Assembly (NCBI GenBank): GCA_046294815.1 | Contig: JBKBOJ010000032.1 | Location: forward strand, 1-34,701 | Direction of reading: 5' to 3' | Origin: Pelomonas sp046294815 | GTDB taxonomy: Bacteria > Pseudomonadota > Gammaproteobacteria > Burkholderiales > Burkholderiaceae_C | DNA length: 34,701 nt | Shown here: positions 33,106-34,701 of the stretch, in pieces | How positions within the stretch are numbered: position 1 is the stretch's first letter | Layout of the letters: every line of letters starts with the position of its first letter | The notes under the pieces: model-generated | Database searches by the model: none | What the model saw: the letters and a program-made list of their open reading frames with translations, nothing else | Told to the model about the DNA's origin: nothing | Translations under genes and position numbers: made by a program

Positions 33106-33127
33106 AGCCACCCTCGGGTGGCTTTTT
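33106..33127 (+). terminator. rho-independent terminator after flgN
   Basis: Stem AGCCACC/GGTGGCT with a four-base loop, followed by TTTTT, 21 bases after the flgN stop. It ends the flgA-flgM-flgN transcript. Confidence 0.88.
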
Positions 33128-33133
33128 GCCTTT

Positions 33134-33154
33134 TAGGAGCCTGTCGGGCTCCTA
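33134..33154. repeat. hairpin repeat TAGGAGCC/GGCTCCTA
   Basis: Perfect 8-base inverted repeat with loop TGTCG, directly after the flgN terminator. The DUF1841 stop codon lies inside its right arm. It shares a 12-base block (TAGGAGCCTGTC) and a 9-base block (TGTCGGGCT) with 26146-26166. No T-run on either side, so it is probably a dispersed repeat element and not a terminator. Confidence 0.5.
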
Positions 33155-33583
33155 GCGCGTGGCTGCCTGGCGAATCCTTTCCAGGTAGGCGTGTCCGTCC
33201 GGCGGCAGGCCGCTGCGCTGTGAGGTCCAAATCATTTCACCCAGCGCCTCCATGGCGACATGGTGGGCCTCGTGGCGCGAGTTGCGCTTGGCAGTCAGCA
33301 GGTCCACCACCTGGCGGATGCCAGAGGGCTGATCGATGGCGTGCTGCTCGGTGATGGTCAGGTGCATGGACAGGTGCAGGAAGGGATTGGTGCGGCCTTC
33401 CTCCACCGTGTAGACCTTCTCCAGCGCCGCGGCCTCGTCGGCCAACTCGGCGTGGTACTCCGGGTGCTCGGCGATCCAGTCCGCGGCGATGGCCTCCATC
33501 GGGATCAGCGGCGCGCCATCGCGCCATTTGCGGTAGGTGGCGCAGAAGAAGCGCCGGACTTCGAGCTGGGACGGAGCGAACAT
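33152..33583 (-). CDS. DUF1841 family protein
   Basis: Cytosolic protein of 143 residues, the standard length of this beta/gamma-proteobacterial family of unknown function. Start MFAPSQLEVRRFFCATYRKWRDGAPLIPME and the central NPFLHLSMHLTITEQHAIDQPSGIR are the family hallmarks; a His-rich end (SRHEAHHVAMEALGEMIW) could bind metal. The frame extends upstream to 33655, but the ATG at 33583 matches the family N-terminus. It converges on flgN. Confidence 0.9.
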   Translation of the reverse strand: MFAPSQLEVRRFFCATYRKWRDGAPLIPMEAIAADWIAEHPEYHAELADEAAALEKVYTVEEGRTNPFLHLSMHLTITEQHAIDQPSGIRQVVDLLTAKRNSRHEAHHVAMEALGEMIWTSQRSGLPPDGHAYLERIRQAATR

Positions 33584-33676
33584 GGCCGCAATTGTCGCCA
33601 GTTGCGCGGCGGCGTACGCGAATTGGCCCACCGGCAGGGGCGCGCTGTCCGCCACGGCGCCTATCGCTGCATTGCG

Positions 33677-33692
33677 GGCAGCTCGCGCTGCC
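33677..33692. terminator. hairpin after the PEP-CTERM gene
   Basis: Perfect stem GGCAGC/GCTGCC with loop TCGC, 15 bases after the PEP-CTERM stop on the minus strand. No T-run, so it is a weak terminator candidate only. Confidence 0.3.
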
Positions 33693-33706
33693 GTGCCCAG
33701 CCTTGC

Positions 33707-34564
33707 TCAGCGTCTGCGCCAGAGGGCCAGCGCCAACAGGCCCGCGCCCATCAACAGCCAGCTGCCGGGTTCGGGCACCGGCGTGGCGAAGTCCCAGCCG
33801 CTGGCGCCCACGGTGTTGAGGCCCGCCACCGACGGCACCAGCTGGTAGCCGGCCGAGTGCCCGAAATCGGCCCAGGCGTTGCGGCCCAGTTGGGCGTAGG
33901 CGCTGACGGAGGCGCCCACCGCCAGCATGCCGCTGAGGCTCAGCGTGCGGCCGACGAAGGTGTCCAGCGTCAGCGTGAAGACGCCCGGCGCGTCGCGGCT
34001 GGCGTCCCAACTCTTGTTGACCTCGGCAAAGCTGGCCATGTCGCGCAGCCGCACTTCGGCCACGCCATAGGCGGTCAGGAAGCCACCTGACTCGAAGCTG
34101 GGGTTGGAGAGCTCACCTTCGATGCTGAAGCTGACCTGGTAGCTGACGGGCGTGCCTGCGGACAGTCCCGCGCCCGTGACGGCGATGGTGTCGTAGAAGC
34201 GAGCCTGCACGGTTGCATTGCCATAACCCTGGGTGACGAGGTGGCCCTGCGCGTCGCAGCAATAGGGGAAGCTCGCCGCGGCCGTGGCGCGCAGCAGGCC
34301 CATGCGGCCCGCGAAGGACGCCGTGGCCGTGCCGCCGCCGAAGGCTGCGCTGGCGTCCACCTTCTGCAGTTGGTTCACGCGGGGGTCATCCCTGAGGTCC
34401 AGCGTCGGGTTGTGCTGCACGGCGCCCGAGACCGGGTAGAAGGCGGTGGCGTTGACGTTCAAGACTGCGCTCAGCTGGCTGTCGATGGCGGCGGCGGGCA
34501 GGCTGCAGGCCAGCAGCAGCGCGAGGGCGGCGGCCCTGGGCCGCAGCTTGTGTCGAAGCAACAT
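33707..34564 (-). CDS. PEP-CTERM exported protein
   Basis: Exported 285-residue protein with an N-terminal signal peptide (about 1-26, AAALALLLACSLPAAAI) and a C-terminal PEP-CTERM sorting signal: VPEPGSW, a hydrophobic stretch LLMGAGLLALALW, and a terminal RRR. Exosortase should cut and process it for the cell surface or exopolysaccharide matrix; no exosortase gene is in the window. The body is Ala/Gly/Ser-rich with beta-strand character and one CC pair (SFPYCCDAQG); its role is unknown. ATG at 34564 has GGAG seven bases upstream; an earlier open start at 34627 would put Cys-rich sequence before the signal peptide. Confidence 0.88.
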   Translation of the reverse strand: MLLRHKLRPRAAALALLLACSLPAAAIDSQLSAVLNVNATAFYPVSGAVQHNPTLDLRDDPRVNQLQKVDASAAFGGGTATASFAGRMGLLRATAAASFPYCCDAQGHLVTQGYGNATVQARFYDTIAVTGAGLSAGTPVSYQVSFSIEGELSNPSFESGGFLTAYGVAEVRLRDMASFAEVNKSWDASRDAPGVFTLTLDTFVGRTLSLSGMLAVGASVSAYAQLGRNAWADFGHSAGYQLVPSVAGLNTVGASGWDFATPVPEPGSWLLMGAGLLALALWRRR

Positions 34565-34701
34565 GGGTTTCTCCCCGAAAGCAGCGCCAATGGCGGCGCC
34601 ACTCCCACACACGCAATCCGGCGCCAAAGCCGGCCAGCCGGGTTGTCCCCGTTTCAGGGGGCGGCCGTGCAGCCGCCGAGACCGGCCTCGGCGGCCAGCG
34701 C

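Noticed and set aside
34628..34701. GC-rich complementary runs at the right edge (CGGCC and GGCGGCC blocks).
   Set aside because: Too short and too close to the window end to assign; no gene or mobile element boundary is visible.
1..34701. Mobile elements, CRISPR arrays, phage or toxin-antitoxin genes.
   Set aside because: No transposase, integrase, repeat-spacer pattern or known toxin was found. The glycan cassette has no visible direct repeats at both edges.

Overview
The window is high-GC DNA (about 70% by eye, G/C at most third codon positions) of beta-proteobacterial type. Gene content and protein wording point to Burkholderiales, most likely the Rubrivivax-Leptothrix-Roseateles group: alaA-hom-thrC order, a PIN-PhoH protein, a DUF1841 protein, a PEP-CTERM protein, and a complete flgAMN / flgBCDEFGHIJKL flagellar cluster. 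This assignment is inference; no rRNA or tRNA gene was seen.

Layout. (1) 1-3579, minus strand: alaA-hom-thrC, an amino-acid operon whose last gene runs off the left edge. (2) 3701-6528, plus strand: an Mth938-like protein, a Bcp/PrxQ peroxiredoxin with a structured leader and an intrinsic terminator, and a PIN-PhoH ATPase. (3) 6568-12446: a signalling block. An Hpt protein, a REC-PAS-GGDEF-EAL response regulator and a GGDEF diguanylate cyclase are read on the minus strand with tight spacing; a membrane histidine kinase diverges from them across a 16-bp perfect palindrome. (4) 12796-14166: an unrecognised exported protein. (5) 14190-18461, minus strand: a degenerate EAL-HDOD protein, a multi-PAS HisKA_2 kinase and an ANTAR response regulator. 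(6) 18570-33084: the flagellar axial-structure cluster. flgB to flgL lie on the minus strand and flgA-flgM-flgN diverge on the plus strand, with a clear sigma-28 promoter before flgM. (7) 33152-34564, minus strand: DUF1841 and PEP-CTERM proteins.

The most unusual feature is inside region 6. flgH and flgI, normally adjacent in one transcript, are separated by about 2.5 kb holding two translationally coupled genes on the opposite strand: a family 4 glycosyltransferase and a protein resembling the N-terminal domain of glucosamine inositolphosphorylceramide transferase (GINT1-like). The flg transcript must either read antisense through this cassette (a 'non-contiguous operon' arrangement) or restart before flgI. 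A short stretch with coding-like base use after the second gene looks like the debris of a third gene. A glycan role tied to the flagellum or cell surface is inference.

The whole window is dominated by motility and cyclic-di-GMP decisions: rod, hook and ring parts and the anti-sigma factor FlgM sit next to one GGDEF protein, one GGDEF-EAL protein, one degenerate EAL-HDOD protein and two sensor-kinase systems.
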